The notes under the pieces were generated by a model. It did no database searches. It was not told where the DNA came from and saw nothing but the letters and a program-made list of their open reading frames with translations. This document shows positions 61,263 to 64,000 of a stretch of 64,000 nt of DNA, piece by piece. The position numbers and the translations under genes are program-made. This stretch comes from a bacterium YEK0313 (lineage in GTDB: Bacteria; Pseudomonadota; Alphaproteobacteria; Rhizobiales; Phreatobacteraceae), in contig CCMO02000001.1 of assembly GCA_000751295.2 (NCBI GenBank), positions 248,001-312,000 on the forward strand, written 5' to 3'. Within the stretch, counting starts at the first letter, position 1. The number at the start of each line of letters is the position of its first letter.

Positions 61263-62447
61263 ATGCCATGGAAGGAGTGTTCGGTCATGGACGAGCGTCT
61301 TCGCTTCGTTGCCCGCCTGCTGGATGGAGAGGCGATGACGGAGGCCTGTCGGGCCTTCGGCATCTCACGCAAGACCGGCTACAAGATCTTCAGCCGCTAC
61401 AAGGAGCACGGACAGGAGGCCCTGAGCGATCGCTCGCGCCGGCCGGTGCGTTATGCCAACCAGTTGCCCGGCCAGATCGAGAGCCTGATCGTGACGCTCA
61501 AGCGGGACAAGCCGCACTGGGGCGCGCGCAAGCTGCGCGAACTGATCGTGCGGCGGTTGGCCGGCGACGTACGGGTGCCGGCTCGTAGCACCATCCATGC
61601 GGTCCTGCATCGCCACGGCCTGGTGAAGCCGCCGGGGCGCCCGCGCCATCGGGCCCATGGCACGGCGCTGTCGCAAGGGGCGGTCGCCAATGCGCTGTGG
61701 TGCGCCGACTTCAAGGGGGAGTTCAAGCTCGGCAACGGACAGTACTGCTACCCGCTCACCGTGACCGACCACGCCTCGCGCTTCCTGCTCATGTGCGAAG
61801 CATTGGACTCGGTGCGGGAAGAGCTGGCGATCACGGCCTTCGAGCAGTTGTTCCGCGAGCGGGGCCTGCCGGAGGCCATTCGCTCCGACAATGGCGTGCC
61901 CTTTGCCAGCCCGAACGGCCTGTTCAATCTGTCCAGGCTCTCGGTCTGGTGGCTCAGGCTCGGCATTGCCATCGAACGCATCCAGCCCGGCCAGCCGCAG
62001 CAGAATGGGCGGCACGAGCGCATGCATCTCACGCTGAAGAAGGAAGCGACCCGTCCGGCCGGCCAGAACAGCCTGCAGCAGCAGGGCCGGTTCGATGCCT
62101 TCCAGAAGGAGTTCAACACCGAGCGTCCTCACGAGGGGCTCGACATGAAGTGTCCGGCCGAGGTCTATACGCCATCATGCAGGCCCTACACGGGCCTGCC
62201 GGAGCTCAGCTATCCCCTGCATGACCGCGACGTGATGATCACCGCCTGCGGCCGCCTGTGCCTGCACCGAAAGAAGATCAACGTCTCGACCGTGCTCGCC
62301 GGTCAGCGCGTCGGCATCAAGGAAGTCGACGAGGGCATTTGGCTCGTCAGCTTCATGAGCTACGATCTCGGCTACTTCGATTTGGAACAGAAAACCCTGC
62401 AGCCACTCGACAACCCGTTCGGGCCAAGAGTGTCACCCATGTCTTAG
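61263..62447 (+). CDS. IS481-family transposase
   Basis: 394 residues from ATG 61263 (MPWKECSVMDERLRF; the MPWKE start is common in this family). N-terminal HTH (MTEACRAFGISRKTGYKIFSRYKEHG), then DDE core: LWCADFKGEF (Asp), IRSDNGVPFAS (Asp), NGRHERMHLTLK (Glu), and FNTERPHEGLDMKCPAEVY. C-terminal beta extension as in the IS481 group. Intact. Confidence 0.95.
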   Translation: MPWKECSVMDERLRFVARLLDGEAMTEACRAFGISRKTGYKIFSRYKEHGQEALSDRSRRPVRYANQLPGQIESLIVTLKRDKPHWGARKLRELIVRRLAGDVRVPARSTIHAVLHRHGLVKPPGRPRHRAHGTALSQGAVANALWCADFKGEFKLGNGQYCYPLTVTDHASRFLLMCEALDSVREELAITAFEQLFRERGLPEAIRSDNGVPFASPNGLFNLSRLSVWWLRLGIAIERIQPGQPQQNGRHERMHLTLKKEATRPAGQNSLQQQGRFDAFQKEFNTERPHEGLDMKCPAEVYTPSCRPYTGLPELSYPLHDRDVMITACGRLCLHRKKINVSTVLAGQRVGIKEVDEGIWLVSFMSYDLGYFDLEQKTLQPLDNPFGPRVSPMS

Positions 62448-62481
62448 GTACAATCTGTTACCCATGTGTCCGGGTCGGACA
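62430..62481 (+). repeat. IS481 right end
   Basis: Inverse partner of the left end (about 70 percent matched over 50 bases by eye). It contains GTGTCACCCATGTC and CTGTTACCCATGTGTC and ends GGGTCGGACA. An ATG at 62464 inside it could start translation of the downstream FAD-subunit fragment. Confidence 0.75.
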
Positions 62482-62484
62482 CGC

Positions 62485-62922
62485 CTGCCGCTGGCCGGCT
62501 TCGTCGACGGCTACCGCCACACGCAGGCCGGGAGGGACGAGATCGTCACCGCCCTCATCGTGCCGAAGCGGCGGCATGCGGTGTCGCGCTTCGCCAAGCT
62601 CGGCGCGCGCAAATATCTGGTCATCTCGATCGCCATGGTCGCCGTCGTGCTCGATCTCGACACGATGGACCAGGTCACCGACGCGCGGATCGCCGTCGGT
62701 GCCTGCTCCGCCGTGGCGCGGCGCCTCGAAAGCCTCGAAGCCGATCTTGCCGGCGCCCCGATCCGCGACGTCGCACGGATCGTCGCGCCGCGCCATGTCG
62801 ATATCCTCGAACCGATCGACGACATCCGGGCGAGCGCCGCCTATCGCCGCGCGGCGGCGCTGACGCTGGTGCGCGACTGCCTCTCCGGCCTTGCCGCCGA
62901 TCATGCCAGGAGGGCCGCCTGA
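62485..62922 (+). pseudogene. Mo-hydroxylase FAD subunit, 3' part
   Basis: Continues the interrupted gene: LPLAGFVDGYRHTQAGRDEIVTALIVPK, RRHAVSRFAKLGARKYLVISIAMVAVVLD and a CO_deh_flav_C-type C-terminal domain. Joined to the 5' part the protein would be 288 residues, the usual length for this subunit. Its stop overlaps the ATG of the next gene (TGATG). Confidence 0.9.
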
Positions 62923-64000
62923 TGCTGGACAAACCGGGCGATGTGACCCTGACGCTCACCGTCAACGGCAAGGCCTGCCAGCTGACGGCGCCGCCCTTCG
63001 CGCCACTCGCCGACACGCTGCGCGAGCGGCTCCACCTCACCGGCACCAAGATCGGCTGCGATGCCGGCGATTGCGGCGCCTGCACCGTGCTGATCGACGG
63101 CGAGCAGACCTGCTCCTGCCTCGTGGCGACGGCACAGGCGGAAGGCCGGGCGATCACCACGATCGAGACCGACGATCCCCTCGTGGAGCGGCTGCGCGCG
63201 GCCTTCCTCGCCCATGGCGCCGCCCAGTGCGGCATCTGCACGCCCGGCATGATCATGGCCGCGACCGATCTCATCCGCCGGTCGCCGCAGGCCGACCGCC
63301 GCGCGATCGAGGACGGCATCGGCGGCGTGCTCTGCCGCTGCACCGGCTATGTGAAGATCATCGAAGCGATCGAGGCGGTCGCGCGGGGCAGCGTCGCGCC
63401 GGCTCCGCAAGCCGCCGCCGGCGCGGCGGTCGGCTGCCGCATCGCGCGGGCCGATGGTGGCCCGAAGGTTGCCGGCACCGACCGCTTCGGCGCCGATCAC
63501 GCACCCGCCGATGCGCTCTGGCTGCGCGCGGTGCGCTCGCCCCACGCCCATGCCAGGTTCAGCCTCGGCGACCTCGACGCCGTCAGGGCGGCTCATCCAG
63601 GCCTCGTCGCCATCCTGACCGCCGCCGACATTCCCGGCGCCAATTCCTTCGGCATCTTCCCCACCATCAAGGACCAGCCGGTGCTCGCGCCCGGCTTCGT
63701 GCGCTATCGCGGCGAAGCGGTGCTCGCCCTGGTCGGCACGCGCGCAGCGGTGGAGGGTCTCGCGGATGGCGCGCTGCCGATCGCCTGGGATGTTCAGCCG
63801 GCCCTGATCGGCGTCGAGGCGGGCCTTGCCGAGGGCGCACCGGCCCTGCACGCCACCATTCCCGACAATGTGCTGACCCGCGGCTATCTCGAGACGGGCG
63901 ACGTCACGGAGGGTCATCGCCTGGGCGCGGCGACCGTCGAGGGACGGTTCCGCACCGGTTTCGTGGAACATGCCTATATCGAGCCGGAAGCCGGCTTTGC
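62922..64000 (+). CDS. Molybdenum hydroxylase, fused [2Fe-2S] and Mo-cofactor subunit, 3'-truncated by window edge
   Basis: 359 residues visible, open to the last base. Residues 10-160 are the small subunit: plant-type cluster IGCDAGDCGACTVLIDGEQTCSC and second cluster CGICTPGM...GVLCRCTGYVKII. From about residue 175 it continues into the xanthine-dehydrogenase/aldehyde-oxidase large-subunit N-terminal domain (KVAGTDRFGADHAPADALWLRAVRSPHAHARF; FVEHAYIEPEAGFA). Bacterial CO-dehydrogenase-type enzymes usually encode these separately. AGGAGG precedes ATG 62922. The partner FAD subunit is disrupted, so electron flow to the usual acceptor may be lost. Confidence 0.93.
   Translation, partial: MLDKPGDVTLTLTVNGKACQLTAPPFAPLADTLRERLHLTGTKIGCDAGDCGACTVLIDGEQTCSCLVATAQAEGRAITTIETDDPLVERLRAAFLAHGAAQCGICTPGMIMAATDLIRRSPQADRRAIEDGIGGVLCRCTGYVKIIEAIEAVARGSVAPAPQAAAGAAVGCRIARADGGPKVAGTDRFGADHAPADALWLRAVRSPHAHARFSLGDLDAVRAAHPGLVAILTAADIPGANSFGIFPTIKDQPVLAPGFVRYRGEAVLALVGTRAAVEGLADGALPIAWDVQPALIGVEAGLAEGAPALHATIPDNVLTRGYLETGDVTEGHRLGAATVEGRFRTGFVEHAYIEPEAGF

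Larger units (their letters stand above)
61180..62481 (+). mobile_element. IS481-family insertion sequence (1302 bp)
   Basis: Contains one intact transposase gene. Ends begin TGAGCGGCC (left) and, on the opposite strand, TGTCCGACC (right), with imperfect inverted repeats of about 50 bases. Flanked by CGC at 61177-61179 and 62482-62484, a 3-base target duplication by reading-frame reconstruction: removing the element and one CGC rejoins the codons GTG CGG CGC CTG CCG CTG in frame. Same direction as the host operon. Confidence 0.88.

Noticed and set aside
1..64000. CRISPR arrays, tRNA or rRNA genes, prophage modules
   Set aside because: No regularly spaced direct repeats, no cloverleaf-type sequences with CCA-region patterns and no phage structural genes were found by eye on either strand.

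Overview
The window is high-GC DNA with densely packed, mostly overlapping genes, and reads as a chromosomal segment of an alphaproteobacterium. Hyphomicrobiales (Rhizobiales) is the best guess. The grounds are a TIGR03808-type Tat-exported beta-helix protein, a full CtrA-type box, a DUF6356 protein, a PaaX-regulated paaABCDE operon and many ABC/Bug solute receptors. This is inference from gene content; no rRNA or species marker is present.

Layout. 1-8.2 kb: the 3' part of a polytopic membrane protein, then a minus-strand block of folate genes (folP-folB-folK) running into both subunits of methylmalonyl-CoA mutase, plus two small coupled genes of unknown role. 8.9-17 kb: phenylacetyl-CoA epoxidase operon (paaA-B-C-D-E, an extra PaaA-fold protein, paaZ) under an adjacent PaaX repressor, with a strong inverted-repeat operator in front of paaA. 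17-21.8 kb: periplasmic M48 protease and DsbA-like thiol oxidoreductase, an aminotransferase, a metallophosphoesterase broken by a stop codon, and a small GNAT protein. 21.9-23.3 kb: an intact IS3-family element inside a pair of inverted heptamer repeats. 23.4-30.3 kb: Tat-exported beta-helix protein, small secreted proteins, gamma-carbonic-anhydrase-like protein, ChrB-like/MFS pair, ferredoxin-NADP reductase, PfkB sugar kinase. 30.3-38 kb: Bug receptor, aspartate dehydrogenase, and a dipeptide-type ABC importer with a fused double ATPase. 38-44.3 kb: a large FAD/Fe-S 2-hydroxyacid dehydrogenase divergent from serine-glyoxylate aminotransferase, a GntR regulator and an SMP-30 protein. 44.4-52 kb: miscellaneous genes (LLM flavoprotein, SelO, MBL hydrolase, AsnC regulator, glutamine amidotransferase, asparaginase II).

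52-64 kb: one long plus-strand operon-like series with a branched-chain/amide-type ABC importer (receptor, fused LivH-LivM permease, two ATPases), hydantoinase/oxoprolinase A and B subunits, and a molybdenum hydroxylase made of an FAD subunit and a fused [2Fe-2S]-Mo subunit that runs off the end. It looks like an uptake-and-catabolism locus for an N-heterocyclic or cyclic amide compound. An IS481-family element sits inside the FAD-subunit gene; deleting it with one copy of a CGC duplication restores the frame exactly.

The strongest regulatory observation is that ferredoxin reductase and the ABC/hydantoinase operon share the same promoter-operator design (TTGYCA, 16 bp, TATCRT running into a TTCG-N4-CGAA palindrome in identical register). 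A related palindrome precedes the hydantoinase genes. No RNA genes or CRISPR arrays were seen.
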